The notes: generated from the letters alone by a model not told the origin. A stretch of 64,000 bases of DNA from Flintibacter sp. KGMB00164 (GCF_008727735.1 NZ_CP044227.1:744001-808000), one strand, 5' to 3'. Positions 40,658-51,340 are shown, counted from the stretch's first letter. Program-made: numbers and translations.

Positions 40658-41740
40658 GTGCGGCGGTCTCAATTTGATTATCATTCCTATCGCGGGCGTA
40701 AATCGGCCAGCTTTTGGCTGAAATGGATCGCCCTTGTGCTGGCAATCCTGGTTGTGCTGGCAGTGGCGTTCCTGCTGTGGGGACAGAAGTATATTTCTTA
40801 TACCGATGATGGGCTTCGGGTGGACCTGCCCTTTTTCCAGAGTGAGCCCAAGCAGCCCGATGTAAGCGATCTTGATGTGATCGATCAGGATCCCGGCAGC
40901 AACTCTTCTGACCAGGGAGATACCTCTCAGCCCCAGGAACAGGAGCCTCAGGAGAAAACTTCTGCCAACGGGGTGAATGTTTCTCTGGCCTCCATTCTGG
41001 ATGGAAGCGCCGCCCAGCAGGTTCAGCAGCAGGGCGGAGACAGCGTCGTGGTGGACATGAAAAACGACCAGGGACAGTTGGGGTGGAAGAGCCAGCAGAG
41101 TCTGGCTTCTGCCGTACAGTCCGAGGCCCAGGATGATCAGGTCAATGAGAAGCTGAAAAGCTGGAATGAGGGCGATGTGTACACTGTGGCACGGATGTCC
41201 TGCTTCCGGGACGAGGCGATTGGAGGCCAGATGGCCTATACCCTTCAGACCACCAGCGGATACCGCTGGAAGGATGGAGACGAGATGCACTGGGCTGACC
41301 CCTCCAACCAACAGGTTCAGGATTATCTCATTGGACTGATGACGGAACTGGCCCAGATGGGCTTTGACGAGATCGTACTGGACCACTGCGGCTATCCCAC
41401 CCAGGCGGACGGCCTGCTGAGCAATATCCAGTATGGGGATCAGTCGGCCTCTCAGGTGATGGATGATTTTCTGGCAAAGGCGGCCCAGGCTCTGGAGCCC
41501 TATGGGACGACTCTGTCTCTGGCAGTCAGCCAGGAGCAGGTCAGCGGCCAGGATACCAGCTCCGGCCTGACAGCCCAGAATATCAACCAGTATGGACAGC
41601 GCATCTGGATCGCCGGTGAGGAGCAGGCGGTGCTGTCCACCCTGACTGCGGCGGGTATCGAGACACCCCAGCAGCGGCTGGTACTGTATGTGGAACAATT
41701 CGGCCAAGACAGTACAGTCAGCCAGGCGCTCCTGTCCTAA
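40658..41740 (+). CDS. Membrane-anchored DUF4015-like putative glycoside hydrolase
   Basis: This 360-aa protein has a short basic cytoplasmic N-terminus, one membrane helix (~residues 18-44) and a Gln/Ser/acidic linker (~65-105). Its extracellular domain matches the TIM-barrel-like DUF4015 pattern: VVVDMKNDQGQLGWKS, VYTVARMSCFRDE, HWADPSNQQVQDYLI and MGFDEIVLDHCGYP. The family is called putative glycoside hydrolase but has no proven activity. The domain seems shorter than usual. GTG 40658 lies behind GGAGG. It may act in cell-wall or surface polysaccharide handling. Confidence 0.8.
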   Translation: MRRSQFDYHSYRGRKSASFWLKWIALVLAILVVLAVAFLLWGQKYISYTDDGLRVDLPFFQSEPKQPDVSDLDVIDQDPGSNSSDQGDTSQPQEQEPQEKTSANGVNVSLASILDGSAAQQVQQQGGDSVVVDMKNDQGQLGWKSQQSLASAVQSEAQDDQVNEKLKSWNEGDVYTVARMSCFRDEAIGGQMAYTLQTTSGYRWKDGDEMHWADPSNQQVQDYLIGLMTELAQMGFDEIVLDHCGYPTQADGLLSNIQYGDQSASQVMDDFLAKAAQALEPYGTTLSLAVSQEQVSGQDTSSGLTAQNINQYGQRIWIAGEEQAVLSTLTAAGIETPQQRLVLYVEQFGQDSTVSQALLS

Positions 41741-41757
41741 AATGTCACATGCGAAAT

Positions 41758-41794
41758 AAAAACCGCCCATTTCTGCGGAAATGGGCGGTTTTTT
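41758..41794 (+). terminator. Terminator after the DUF4015-like gene
   Basis: AAAAACCGCCCATTTC pairs with GAAATGGGCGGTTTTTT. Confidence 0.92.
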
Positions 41795-41953
41795 GCAGCT
41801 GTGCGGGGAGTAGGATTCATACAAAATGCGCAAACTGTAAAAAAACGTGTAATAAGCAACAAAACCGGAAGAGAAAGGAAAGAAAAGACTGGAAAAAAGG
41901 CCTAGAAATGAAAAAGGGAGGGATTGGACCGTGACGGGGAGGGGAAAATGTGC

Positions 41954-41982
41954 TTGCAATTCTGTGCGATTTCGCCTAAAAT
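41954..41982 (+). promoter_or_regulatory. V-type ATPase operon promoter
   Basis: TTGCAA, a 17-bp spacer and TAAAAT lie 70 bp before the first ATPase gene. The interval 41795-41953 is purine-rich and holds nothing else I can identify. Confidence 0.8.
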
Positions 41983-42051
41983 CAGAGCTAGATATCCAAT
42001 GTGTTTCAAGAACAAAATATCACACAACGAAACAACAGGGTGGTGATTGAT

Positions 42052-42366
42052 ATGGCAGTGGAAGAGATCAAGAAAGTGGCCCAGCTGGAGCAGGAAATGA
42101 AACAGCGCAAGGAGGCCGCTGTGGCCGAGGGCAAGCAGCGTGTGCTGGAAGCCCAGCGTCTGGCCCGCCGTCAGTTGGAGGAGTCCCGTCAGGAGGCGGA
42201 GCTCCAGGTCCGGCAGATGATGGCCAAGGCAGAGGCGGAGGCCGCCCAGTGGACCTTGGACGCGCTGAAAGACGCCACGCAGGAATGCGAGGAGTTTAAA
42301 ACAAAAGCCCGGGGCCGGCTGGACCAGGCCGCGGCGTTCATTGTGGAAAAGGTTGTGAATAGCTGA
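42052..42366 (+). CDS. V-type ATPase peripheral-stalk subunit G/H
   Basis: This 104-aa protein is almost wholly an Ala/Glu/Gln/Arg-rich coiled coil, typical of the G-like (NtpF/AhaH) subunit that pairs with subunit E in the stator stalk. ATG 42052 is chosen over the upstream GTG/ATG frame for length and a GGTGGTG site. Its TGA overlaps the start of subunit I. It is the first gene of the operon. Confidence 0.85.
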   Translation: MAVEEIKKVAQLEQEMKQRKEAAVAEGKQRVLEAQRLARRQLEESRQEAELQVRQMMAKAEAEAAQWTLDALKDATQECEEFKTKARGRLDQAAAFIVEKVVNS

Positions 42367-44318
42367 TGGCAATCGTCAAAATGAAGGGGCTGCGGCTGCT
42401 GGCCATGCGCAGCGACCGAGAGGCGCTGCTGGAGCTGCTGCAGGGGATGGGCTGCGTGGAGATCGACGAGCCCGACCAGGACCCCCAGACCTGGCAGGGG
42501 CTGCTCTCACAGCTGGGGAGCCAGACGCTCTCCCGGCCCGACGGGCAGGCGCTCTCCCAGGCTCGGGAGGATCTGCAGGCGGCCCAGCGTGCTCTGGCGG
42601 TGCTCAAGCGGCACGGAGATAAGGGAAGAGGCCTGCTGGCACCCCGTCCAAGACTCACCCGGCAGCAGCTGTTTGACGGGGAGGAGCAGGGAAAACAGGC
42701 GGTGCAGCAGGTCCTGGAGGCCGACCGCCAGCTGGCTGCCCTGGAGGCCCAGCACAGCAAGCTGCTGACCCAGCGAGCCGCTCTGGCCCCTTGGCTGGAG
42801 CTGAATATTCCTCTGGACACGGCCTCCACCCAGGAGATGGTGGTGCAGTTTGGCACCGTCACCGCGGGTGTGGAACTGGAGCAGGTGCAGCGGGCGGTGG
42901 AAGGGGCCAGCGAGTTGGCCCAGCTCACCCAGGCCAGCGTGGACCGGGATGTGCGCTACTGTCTGCTGGTGTGTCATACCAGCGCCCAGGAGGAAGTGCT
43001 CCAGGCGCTGCGGGACTTTGGATGGTCCCGGATGAACCTGTCCGGCTGGACCGGAACTGCAAAGGAGAACGACCAGCGCATTGCCCGGGAGTTGGAGCAG
43101 AATGAGCAGGAGACCGCTCAGGCGGAGCAGCAGCTGGCCCAGCTGACCAGTTTGGCCGAGCCCATCCGTCAGGCCGCCGACCGAGCTTCGGTCCGCATCA
43201 ACCGGGAGGAGGGGCGCAGCCGCCTGCTGGATACGGAGAAGACCTTCCTGCTGGAGGGCTGGGTGCCGGCGGAGAAGTGGCCGGAACTGGAGAGCCAGCT
43301 GAAGAATTATCCCTGCGCCTGGGAGCTGCGGGATCCCACCGAGGAGGAATACCCCAAGGTGCCCGTGAAGCTGAAAAACAACTGGTTTACCCGGCCTCTC
43401 AGTATGGTCACCGAGATGTACTCTCTGCCCGCTTATAACGGGCTGGACCCCAACCCCCTGATGGCCCCCTTCTTCATCCTGTTTTACGGGATCATGATGG
43501 CCGACATGGGGTACGGGCTGCTGATGATGATCGCCTCGGTGGTGGTGCTGAAAAAGTCCCGTCCCCGGGCAGGTATGCACAACTTCTTTGCTCTGCTGGG
43601 GCTGTGTGGTGTGAGTACCTTTATCATGGGAGCGGTGACCGGAGGATTCTTCGGTGACTTTATCCCTCAGCTCCTGAAGCTTATCAACCCGGAGAGCACC
43701 TTTGTCTGGTTCTGGCCCACCCTCTTTACCCCCCTGGAGGATACCATGATGATCCTGGTGGGAGCTATGGCTCTGGGCTTTGTCCAGATCCTGGTGGGCA
43801 TGGCCATCAGCTTTGTGAAAAAGCTGCGCCGTGGCCAGGTGATGGACGCCATCTGGGAGGAGGTCACCTGGTGGGTGGTCTTTGCCGGACTGGCTCTGGC
43901 CATTCTGGGTGTGACCAATCTGGTGATTATTCTGGGCGGCGTGATGGTGGTGGCCGGACCCATCCTGACGGAGAAGGGGTTTGGCAAGATCACCGGCATT
44001 TTCGGTTCCCTTTATAACCATGTGACGGGTTACTTCGGCGACATCCTGTCCTACTCCCGTCTTATGGCCCTGATGCTGGCAGGCAGCGTCATTGCTCAGG
44101 TGTTCAACACCCTGGGCGCCATCCCGGGGAATGTGGTGATCTTTATCATCATTTCCATGCTGGGCAATGCCCTTAACTTTGCCCTGAACCTGCTGGGATG
44201 CTATGTCCACGACTTGCGTCTGCAATGTCTGGAATACTTCAATAAGTTCTATGAGGATGGAGGCAAGCCCTTCCGTCCCATGAAGCTGGATACCAACTAC
44301 TATGATGTGGTGAAATAA
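42366..44318 (+). CDS. ntpI: V-type ATPase membrane subunit I
   Basis: This 650-aa protein has an N-terminal cytoplasmic half with coiled coils (~1-330) and a membrane half with about seven helices starting near MAPFFILFYGIMMADMGYG. Conserved features are NNWFTRPLSMVTEMY and GYFGDILSYSRLMALMLAG. It forms the stator half-channels beside the K ring and anchors the peripheral stalks. Full length. Confidence 0.95.
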   Translation: MAIVKMKGLRLLAMRSDREALLELLQGMGCVEIDEPDQDPQTWQGLLSQLGSQTLSRPDGQALSQAREDLQAAQRALAVLKRHGDKGRGLLAPRPRLTRQQLFDGEEQGKQAVQQVLEADRQLAALEAQHSKLLTQRAALAPWLELNIPLDTASTQEMVVQFGTVTAGVELEQVQRAVEGASELAQLTQASVDRDVRYCLLVCHTSAQEEVLQALRDFGWSRMNLSGWTGTAKENDQRIARELEQNEQETAQAEQQLAQLTSLAEPIRQAADRASVRINREEGRSRLLDTEKTFLLEGWVPAEKWPELESQLKNYPCAWELRDPTEEEYPKVPVKLKNNWFTRPLSMVTEMYSLPAYNGLDPNPLMAPFFILFYGIMMADMGYGLLMMIASVVVLKKSRPRAGMHNFFALLGLCGVSTFIMGAVTGGFFGDFIPQLLKLINPESTFVWFWPTLFTPLEDTMMILVGAMALGFVQILVGMAISFVKKLRRGQVMDAIWEEVTWWVVFAGLALAILGVTNLVIILGGVMVVAGPILTEKGFGKITGIFGSLYNHVTGYFGDILSYSRLMALMLAGSVIAQVFNTLGAIPGNVVIFIIISMLGNALNFALNLLGCYVHDLRLQCLEYFNKFYEDGGKPFRPMKLDTNYYDVVK

Positions 44319-44858
<540 letters not shown>

Positions 44859-44877
44859 GCCGGGAAAGGAACGCGCT

Positions 44878-45567
44878 ATGGACGGAATTGAAAAAATCAC
44901 GGCCCGGATCCAGGCCGATGGTCAGGCAGAGCTGGACCGCCTGAAAGAGGATGTCCGGCAGCAGCTGCAGACCATCCACACCCAGACCCAGGACCAGGTG
45001 GACCGGGAGCGGCAGGACATCCTCTCCCGGGGCGAGAAGGCTGCCGCCGAGCGCCTGGAGCGGCTGAAATCCGCCGCCGAGATGGAAAAGCGCAAGCTGG
45101 CGCTGGCCGCCAAGCAGGAGGTGCTCTCCGAGGCCTTTGATAAGGCTCTGGAGCAGCTGTGCGCTCTGCCCGATGAGCAGTACATCCAACTGCTCACCCA
45201 TCTGGTGCTTCAGGCGGTGTCCACGGGCAAGGAGCAGCTGGTATTCTCCCCCAAGGACCGCAACCGTATTGGTAAGCAGGTGGTGGTGGCCGCCAACGAG
45301 GCCCTGGTGAAGAACGTGGCCCCTGAGCTGCCTGAGTCCATTACCGACTCCAAGGTGGGTGCTTTTGTGGGCAAGCTGGTCAACAGTGCCACGGCCCAGA
45401 TCACCGGCACCGGCCTGCTGTCCCTCTCGGAGGAGACCCGGAACATCCGGGGCGGCTTCATCCTGGTGGATGGCCCCATCGAGGTCAACTGTGCCTTTGA
45501 GACCTTGGTGCGGCTGCAGCGGGAGAAGCTGGAAAAACAAGTGGCTGACATTTTGTTTGAAGCCTGA
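44878..45567 (+). CDS. ntpE: V-type ATPase subunit E
   Basis: This 229-aa peripheral-stalk protein has a long N-terminal coiled coil (~1-100) and a globular C-terminal domain with NIRGGFILVDGPIEVNCAFE, the family's conserved end. It pairs with the G/H-type subunit. It begins 19 bp after subunit K behind GGAAAGG. Confidence 0.93.
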   Translation: MDGIEKITARIQADGQAELDRLKEDVRQQLQTIHTQTQDQVDRERQDILSRGEKAAAERLERLKSAAEMEKRKLALAAKQEVLSEAFDKALEQLCALPDEQYIQLLTHLVLQAVSTGKEQLVFSPKDRNRIGKQVVVAANEALVKNVAPELPESITDSKVGAFVGKLVNSATAQITGTGLLSLSEETRNIRGGFILVDGPIEVNCAFETLVRLQREKLEKQVADILFEA

Positions 45568-45584
45568 GAGTGAGGAGGGATACC

Positions 45585-46583
45585 TTGTCTCACATCAAAG
45601 ATACCGACTACCTGGGCATCTCCACCCGGATCCACGCCATGGAAAACCGGATGCTGACCCGGGAGCGGATGGACCGGATGATCGAGGCCCGGGACGACGC
45701 CGAGGCCCTGAAGGTCCTCTCCGAATGCGGCTATGCAGGCGGGGAGACCATAGAGGTCCAAAACCTGGAGCAGGTGTTGGCCGCGGAGCGGGCTTCTGCC
45801 TTCCGGGAGATCCGTACCGCTCTGCCTGACACCCGCATCGCCGATGTATTTCAGATCAAGTATGATTACCACAACGCCAAAGTGCTGGTGAAGGCACAGG
45901 CGCTTGGCAAGGATGGGGAGCGGTTGCTCCTGTCCGGAGGCCGCTATGATCCCAAAGAGCTGCTGGAGGGCTGGCGTAAGGAGGAGCTGAGAGGACTCAG
46001 CGACGCCTTCCGCACCGCCCTGAAGCAGGCTCAGGAGACTCTGGCCGCCACCAAAGACCCTCAGCTGTCCGACTTGGTGCTGGACCGGGCCTGCTATGAG
46101 GAGATGGCCCAGCTGGCCAAGGATACCGGCAGCAAATTTCTGCAGGGCTACGTCTCTCTGAGCGTGGACGTAGCCAATCTGCGTACCGCTGTGCGGGTCT
46201 ACCGTATGGATAAAGGCAGCGACTTTTTAAGCCAGGTGCTGCTGCCCGGCGGCAGCGTCTCTCCACGGGCCATTGCCGCCCAGCGTGGCGAGGAGCTCTC
46301 CAGCTTGTTCCAGGCCGGGCCTCTGGCCGCGGCGGCAGAGCTGGGAAGTAAGCTGGCCCAGCCGGGAGCGGGAGCCCTCACCGCGTTTGAGCGGGAGTGC
46401 GACAATGCCCTCACTGCCTATCTGGAGGCCGCCCGCCGGGTGCCCTTTGGGGAGCAGGCAGTCATTGGCTACCTGTACGCAAAAGAGGCGGAGCTCACCG
46501 CCGTGCGTACCATTCTGGCCGGTCGTCGGGCCGGGCTGAGCGGAGAGCGCATCCGGGAGCGGCTGCGGGAAACTTATGTGTAA
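45585..46583 (+). CDS. ntpC: V-type ATPase subunit C (d-type)
   Basis: This 332-aa helical protein links the central stalk to the K ring. Family features are the early YLGISTRIHAMENRML and the DVFQIKYDYHNAKVLVKA segment. TTG 45585 is chosen because AGGAGG (45573-45578) is 6 nt upstream; GTG 45570 would overlap the ribosome site. The ending RETYV is as expected. Confidence 0.9.
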   Translation: MSHIKDTDYLGISTRIHAMENRMLTRERMDRMIEARDDAEALKVLSECGYAGGETIEVQNLEQVLAAERASAFREIRTALPDTRIADVFQIKYDYHNAKVLVKAQALGKDGERLLLSGGRYDPKELLEGWRKEELRGLSDAFRTALKQAQETLAATKDPQLSDLVLDRACYEEMAQLAKDTGSKFLQGYVSLSVDVANLRTAVRVYRMDKGSDFLSQVLLPGGSVSPRAIAAQRGEELSSLFQAGPLAAAAELGSKLAQPGAGALTAFERECDNALTAYLEAARRVPFGEQAVIGYLYAKEAELTAVRTILAGRRAGLSGERIRERLRETYV

Positions 46584-46598
46584 GGGAGGTGGATGGAC

Positions 46599-46907
46599 AT
46601 GTATCGTATTGCGGTGATCGGTGACGCGGACAGCGTGCTGGGCTTTCAGGCCCTGGGGCTGGAGGTGTGCCCGGTAAACAGCGCGGACGAGGCGCGGCAG
46701 GCCATCCACCGGATGGCGCGGGAGAACTACGCCATCCTCTACCTCACCGAGCAGCTGGCCGCTCAGCTGAAAAGTGACATTGCCCGCTACCAGGACGCGG
46801 TCACGCCTGCCATCATTTTGATTCCCGGGAAGGAAGGTTCTCTGGGCATCGGTATGGCCAACGTGAAGAGTGCCGTGGAGCGCGCGGTGGGCGCCGATAT
46901 TCTCTAA
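46599..46907 (+). CDS. V-type ATPase subunit F
   Basis: This 102-aa Rossmann-like central-stalk subunit (NtpG in Enterococcus naming) has YRIAVIGDADSVLGFQALGL and PAIILIPGKEGSLGIGMANV, the conserved family segments. ATG 46599 is chosen for 9-nt spacing from GGAGG; ATG 46593 would be only 3 nt away. It is followed by the unusual structured spacer at 46908-47145. Confidence 0.9.
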   Translation: MYRIAVIGDADSVLGFQALGLEVCPVNSADEARQAIHRMARENYAILYLTEQLAAQLKSDIARYQDAVTPAIILIPGKEGSLGIGMANVKSAVERAVGADIL

Positions 46908-47145
46908 CCGCTTTCTTGTAAGAAAGCTCCTACTTTTCTTGAAAGAAAAGTAGGCAAAAGAACTTCCTGCAAAACTCCGTTTTGCTTCGGCCCTCGCCTG
47001 AGAGAGGGTTGGAGGAAGAAAGTCTGGCACTCATCCTGATAAAAAACTAGCGTGAAATGCAATTTCACGCATCGGAAATTTTTGCGCCGCTTTTTATAAA
47101 AAGCGGATGGGGTCCAGGGGCAAAGCCCCTGGCGAAGAAAGAAGG
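46908..47145 (+). repeat. Structured intergenic repeat inside the ATPase operon
   Basis: A 240-bp non-coding spacer consists of several hairpins in a row: CTTTCTTGTAAGAAAG, CCTACTTTTCTTGAAAG with AAAAGTAGG, GCGTGAAATGCAATTTCACGC, CCGCTTTTTATAAAAAGCGG and CCAGGGGCAAAGCCCCTGG. No other gap in this operon exceeds 20 bp. The hairpin-rich, non-coding build fits a dispersed clostridial intergenic repeat (MITE/REP-like). It may alternatively be an RNA that tunes the expression of A-B-D relative to the membrane subunits. Confidence 0.65.
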
Positions 47146-47156
47146 TTTGTTAGCCT

Positions 47157-48929
47157 ATGGGAAAAATCGTTAAGGTCTCCGGTCCTCTGGTGGTTGCCAC
47201 CGGTATGACTGAGGCCAACATGGCCGACGTGGTCCGTGTGGGCGAGCAGCGCCTCATTGGCGAGATCCTCACCATGACCGGCGATTCCGCCTCCATCCAG
47301 GTTTACGAGGAGACCTCCGGCCTGGGTCCCGGGGCGGAAGTGGTCACCACCGGCGCCCCTCTGTCCGTGGAGCTGGGCCCCGGCCTGATTGAGAATATCT
47401 ACGACGGCATCCAACGTCCCCTGGAGGTCATCATGGAGAAGGTGCAGGGCAACAACCTGCCCCGCGGCGTGGAAGTGCCTGCCCTGGACCGGGAAAAGAA
47501 GTGGGAGTTTACCCCCACCGTGGAGCCCGGCGCCCAGGTCATCGGCGGCGACGTTATCGGCACCGTCCAGGAGACCGACTCCATCCTCCACAAGATCATG
47601 ATCCCCCCCAAGATGCAGGGTAAGATCGTCTCCATCCAGGGTGGATCCTACACCGTCACTGAGACGGTGGCTGTGCTGGAGCAACCTGACGGCTCCAAGA
47701 CCGAGCTGTCCCTCATGCAGAAGTGGCCCGTCCGTGTGGGCCGCCCCTACAAGCACAAGTATCCTCCCACCATCCCTCTCCAGTCCGGACAGCGAATCGT
47801 GGATACGTTCTTCCCCGTAGCCAAGGGCGGCACCGCCGCCATCCCCGGTCCCTTCGGCTCCGGCAAGACGGTGATGCAGCACGCCCTGGCCAAGTGGTCT
47901 GACGTGGACCTGGTGGTCTACATCGGCTGCGGCGAGCGCGGCAACGAGATGACCGACGTGCTCCGGGAGTTCCCCGAGCTGGTGGACCCCCGTACCGGCC
48001 AGTCCCTGATGAAGCGTACCGTGCTGATTGCCAACACCTCCGATATGCCCGTGGCCGCCCGTGAGGCGTCCATCTACACCGGCATCACCATCGCCGAGTA
48101 TTTCCGCGACATGGGTTATGCCGTGGCCGTCATCGCCGACTCCACATCCCGCTGGGCCGAGGCTCTACGTGAGATGTCCGGCCGTCTGGAAGAGATGCCC
48201 GGTGAGGAAGGCTACCCCGCCTACCTCAGCTCCCGTCTGGCTCAGTTCTACGAGCGAGCCGGCAGCGTATCCTGCCTGGGCTCCGACGAGCGCCGGGGCA
48301 GCCTGACCGCCGTGGGCGCAGTCTCCCCGCCCGGCGGCGACCTGTCCGAACCTGTCTCCCAGGCCACCATGCGAATTGTTAAAGTGTTCTGGGCTCTGGA
48401 CGCCTCCCTGGCCTACCGCCGTCACTTCCCCGCCATCAACTGGCTGAACTCCTATTCCCTGTATCTGGACTCCCTGAAGCCCTGGTACGACGAGCATCTG
48501 GGCAAGGAGTTCCTCCAGAACCGGGAGTGGGCCATGGCCGTCCTCCAGGAGGAGGCCAACCTCAACGAGATCGTGCAGCTGGTCGGTAAGGACTCCCTGT
48601 CCGCCAAGGACCAGATCACTCTGGAAGTGGCCAAGATGATCCGTGAGGACTTCCTGCAGCAGAACTCCTTTGTGGATATCGATTCCTACTCTGAGTACGA
48701 CCGCCAGGCCCGTATGCTGGTGCTGATTCGGGATTACGACGAGCACTGCCGCGCCGCCGCTGAGCGGGGCGGGAACCTCAACGAGCTGTTCTCCGTACCT
48801 GTGCGTGAAAAGATCGGTCGCGCCAAGTCGGTGCCCGCCGACCAGTATCTGGACAACTACGCCAACATCATGGTGGAACTGGAAGAGGAGACCAACGCCA
48901 TTGGCGAGAAGGGAGAGATGGCTCTGTGA
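47157..48929 (+). CDS. ntpA: V-type ATPase catalytic subunit A
   Basis: This 590-aa catalytic subunit has Walker [12 protein letters not shown], the A-type insertion domain (~120-190), [13 protein letters not shown] with the catalytic Glu, and a conserved [20 protein letters not shown]. It hydrolyses or makes ATP in the A3B3 head. The ribosome site is weak and distant (AAGAAGG, ~10-11 nt), just behind the structured repeat. Its stop overlaps the subunit B start. Confidence 0.97.
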   Translation: MGKIVKVSGPLVVATGMTEANMADVVRVGEQRLIGEILTMTGDSASIQVYEETSGLGPGAEVVTTGAPLSVELGPGLIENIYDGIQRPLEVIMEKVQGNNLPRGVEVPALDREKKWEFTPTVEPGAQVIGGDVIGTVQETDSILHKIMIPPKMQGKIVSIQGGSYTVTETVAVLEQPDGSKTELSLMQKWPVRVGRPYKHKYPPTIPLQSGQRIVDTFFPVAKGGTAAIPGPFGSGKTVMQHALAKWSDVDLVVYIGCGERGNEMTDVLREFPELVDPRTGQSLMKRTVLIANTSDMPVAAREASIYTGITIAEYFRDMGYAVAVIADSTSRWAEALREMSGRLEEMPGEEGYPAYLSSRLAQFYERAGSVSCLGSDERRGSLTAVGAVSPPGGDLSEPVSQATMRIVKVFWALDASLAYRRHFPAINWLNSYSLYLDSLKPWYDEHLGKEFLQNREWAMAVLQEEANLNEIVQLVGKDSLSAKDQITLEVAKMIREDFLQQNSFVDIDSYSEYDRQARMLVLIRDYDEHCRAAAERGGNLNELFSVPVREKIGRAKSVPADQYLDNYANIMVELEEETNAIGEKGEMAL

Positions 48930-50302
48930 TTCGGGAATATAAAACCATCCAGGAGATCTCCGGCCCGCTGATGGTAGTTAACCACGTCCAGGGCGTCACC
49001 TATGACGAGCTGGCCGAGATCGAGCTGGCTGACGGCACTGTCCGTCGCTGTAAGGTGCTGGAAGTCAACGGCGACTCCGCCGTGGTGCAGCTGTTTGAAA
49101 ACTCCGCCGGCATCAACCTGGCCCAGTCCAAAATCCGTTTTCTGGGCCATCCCCTCCAGCTGGCCGTGTCCGGCGATATGCTGGGCCGTGTGTTCAACGG
49201 CATGGGCGAGCCCATTGACGGCGGCCCTGCCATCCTGGCCGATGAGTACCGGGATATCAACGGTCTGGCCATGAACCCCGCCGCCCGAAACTACCCCAAT
49301 GAGTTTATCCAGACGGGTATCTCCACCATTGACGGCCTGAACACCCTGGTCCGTGGTCAGAAGCTGCCCATCTTCTCCGGCTCCGGTCTGCCCCACGCCG
49401 CTCTGGCCGCTCAGATTGCCCGTCAGGCCAAGGTGCTGGACGGCGAGTCCAACTTCGCCGTGGTCTTCGCCGCCATCGGTATCACCTTCGAGGAGTCTGA
49501 GTTCTTCGTCAGCGAGTTTAAGCGCACCGGCGCCATTGACCGTACCGTCCTGTTCACCAACCTGGCCAACGACCCCGCCGTCGAGCGTATCGCCACCCCC
49601 CGTATGGCACTGACTGCCGCGGAGTATCTGGCCTTTGAGAAGAACATGCACGTGCTGGTCATTCTCACCGATATTACTAACTACGCCGAGGCTCTGCGTG
49701 AGATTTCTGCGGCCAAGAAGGAAGTTCCCGGCCGCCGCGGCTACCCCGGCTACCTGTACACCGACTTAGCCACCATGTACGAGCGTGCCGGCCGTCAGAT
49801 GGGCAAGGAGGGATCCATCACCATGATCCCCATCCTCACCATGCCTGAGGATGACAAGACCCACCCCATCCCCGACCTCACCGGTTATATCACCGAGGGC
49901 CAGATCATTCTTTCCCGTGAGCTCTTCCGCCGGGGCGTCAATCCTCCTGTGGACGTGCTGCCCTCCCTGTCCCGTCTGAAGGATAAGGGTACCGGCGCGG
50001 GCAAGACCCGTGAGGACCACTCGGGCACCATGAACCAGCTCTTTGCCGCCTATGCCACCGGTAAGGAAAACAAGGAGCTGATGTCCATCCTGGGTGAGGC
50101 CGCCCTGAGCCCCACCGATCTGCTGTACGCCAAGTTTGCCGACGAGTTTGAAAAGCGCTATGTCTCCCAGGGCACCGAGGAGAACCGCTCCATTGAGGAG
50201 ACCCTGGATTTGGGCTGGGAGCTGCTGAGCATCCTGCCTCGCAGTGAACTCAAGCGCATTAAGCCCGAGTATATCGACAAGTATCTGCCCAAGAAGGATT
50301 AA
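48926..50302 (+). CDS. ntpB: V-type ATPase regulatory subunit B
   Basis: This 458-aa non-catalytic head subunit has [20 protein letters not shown] (the non-canonical P-loop position), [32 protein letters not shown] and a late [12 protein letters not shown]. The GTG start (48926) lies inside the last codons of subunit A, with GGGAG upstream, giving translational coupling. Full length. Confidence 0.97.
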   Translation: MIREYKTIQEISGPLMVVNHVQGVTYDELAEIELADGTVRRCKVLEVNGDSAVVQLFENSAGINLAQSKIRFLGHPLQLAVSGDMLGRVFNGMGEPIDGGPAILADEYRDINGLAMNPAARNYPNEFIQTGISTIDGLNTLVRGQKLPIFSGSGLPHAALAAQIARQAKVLDGESNFAVVFAAIGITFEESEFFVSEFKRTGAIDRTVLFTNLANDPAVERIATPRMALTAAEYLAFEKNMHVLVILTDITNYAEALREISAAKKEVPGRRGYPGYLYTDLATMYERAGRQMGKEGSITMIPILTMPEDDKTHPIPDLTGYITEGQIILSRELFRRGVNPPVDVLPSLSRLKDKGTGAGKTREDHSGTMNQLFAAYATGKENKELMSILGEAALSPTDLLYAKFADEFEKRYVSQGTEENRSIEETLDLGWELLSILPRSELKRIKPEYIDKYLPKKD

Positions 50303-50314
50303 GGGGGGATTTGA

Positions 50315-51004
50315 ATGCCTTCCACAACGATAAATCCTACCCGTATGGAACTGACCCGGCTGAAAGGCCGGCTGAAGACCGCCCAGCGGGGCCACAAGCT
50401 GCTCAAAGATAAGCGCGACGAGCTTATGAAGCAGTTTATGGATGTGGTGCGGGAGAACCGGGCTCTTCGGAAACGGGTAGAGGAGGGCCTTATGCGGGCC
50501 CACGGTTCCTTTACCGTAGCTGCCGCCCTTATGTCCCCTGAGATGCTGGAGCAGTCCCTCATGTACCCCAAGCAGTCTGTGGAGCTGGAGATGACTTTCC
50601 AGAACATCATGTCCGTGGATGTGCCGGAGTACCACTTCAAGACCCGCAGCCAGGACCCGGGTGAGGTCTATCCCTACGGCTTTGCCCAGACCAGCGGTGA
50701 GCTGGACGACGCGGTGGATGCCATGTCCCAGGTTTTTCAGGACATGTTGAAGCTGGCAGAGATCGAAAAGACCTCTCAGCTGCTGGCGGAGGAGATTGAG
50801 AAGACCCGCCGCCGTGTCAATGCTCTGGAGTATGTGAAGATCCCCCAGATGGAGGAGAGTATCAAATATATCACCATGAAGCTGGATGAGAACGAGCGCG
50901 CTAACACCATCCGGCTGATGAAGGTAAAGGATATGCTTCTGAAGGAAGCTATCGAGGAGCGCCGCAGCGAGGACGCCAAGGCGCTGGAGTCCTTTGCAAA
51001 CTAA
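50315..51004 (+). CDS. ntpD: V-type ATPase central-stalk subunit D
   Basis: This 229-aa protein is an antiparallel coiled coil, with the N-terminal NPTRMELTRLKGRLKTAQRG and KRDELMKQF, and the C-terminal RRVNALEYVKIPQMEESIKY typical of subunit D. It forms the rotor shaft with subunit F. The start lies behind AGGGGGG. Last gene of the operon; no NtpJ-like K+ transporter follows. Confidence 0.95.
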   Translation: MPSTTINPTRMELTRLKGRLKTAQRGHKLLKDKRDELMKQFMDVVRENRALRKRVEEGLMRAHGSFTVAAALMSPEMLEQSLMYPKQSVELEMTFQNIMSVDVPEYHFKTRSQDPGEVYPYGFAQTSGELDDAVDAMSQVFQDMLKLAEIEKTSQLLAEEIEKTRRRVNALEYVKIPQMEESIKYITMKLDENERANTIRLMKVKDMLLKEAIEERRSEDAKALESFAN

Positions 51005-51012
51005 ACATGAGA

Positions 51013-51048
51013 AAAGACCGGGAAGGCAGAGCCTTCCCGGTCTTCTTT
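51013..51048 (+). terminator. ATPase operon terminator
   Basis: AAGACCGGGAAGGC-aga-GCCTTCCCGGTCTT is followed by CTTT. Confidence 0.88.
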
Positions 51049-51049
51049 G

Positions 51050-51340
51050 CTAGGTGAGATTGTAGGCACAGTGGCAGGGGAGTCTCCTCCAGCGCCATTG
51101 ATTGGAGTTGGGACAAAAGCGGCACTCCACATTGGAGCCTGGTGACAGGTGGATCCACAGGTCCTGCCGTCCCTGGGGACGGCAGAGAGTGAGCAAATAA
51201 TCTCCTGGCGGCAGGGAAGAAAAATTGATCTCCTGGCTGCACAGCAGGCGGCAGGTGCGTTCATGGCAGCCGGTATGACTTACTAACTGCACCCAGCTCC
51301 AAGGGCAGCAGGCGCCGCACAGCACCCGCAGGGCGCACAA
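51050..51340 (-). CDS. Cysteine-rich ORF with beta-sandwich-like end, start unclear
   Basis: The open frame encodes a Cys-rich protein (more than ten Cys in 96 residues). It includes the LPPGDYLLTL / DLWIHLSPGSNVEC pattern seen at the end of carboxypeptidase-regulatory or CNA-B-like domains. Codon choice looks coding. The listed TTG start at 51340 has no ribosome site. The frame stays open upstream, through LRGEDEAEQNLCFSQ, into and past the stop of the preceding gene in another frame. A non-ATG start near 51390-51420, a frameshifted C-terminal extension of the neighbour, or a decayed gene are all possible. Confidence 0.45.
   Translation of the reverse strand: MCALRVLCGACCPWSWVQLVSHTGCHERTCRLLCSQEINFSSLPPGDYLLTLCRPQGRQDLWIHLSPGSNVECRFCPNSNQWRWRRLPCHCAYNLT

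Noticed and set aside
51001-51264. An 87-codon minus-strand frame overlapping the ATPase terminator
   Set aside because: It runs through the terminator hairpin, has no ribosome site, and competes with the better-coding Cys-rich frame.
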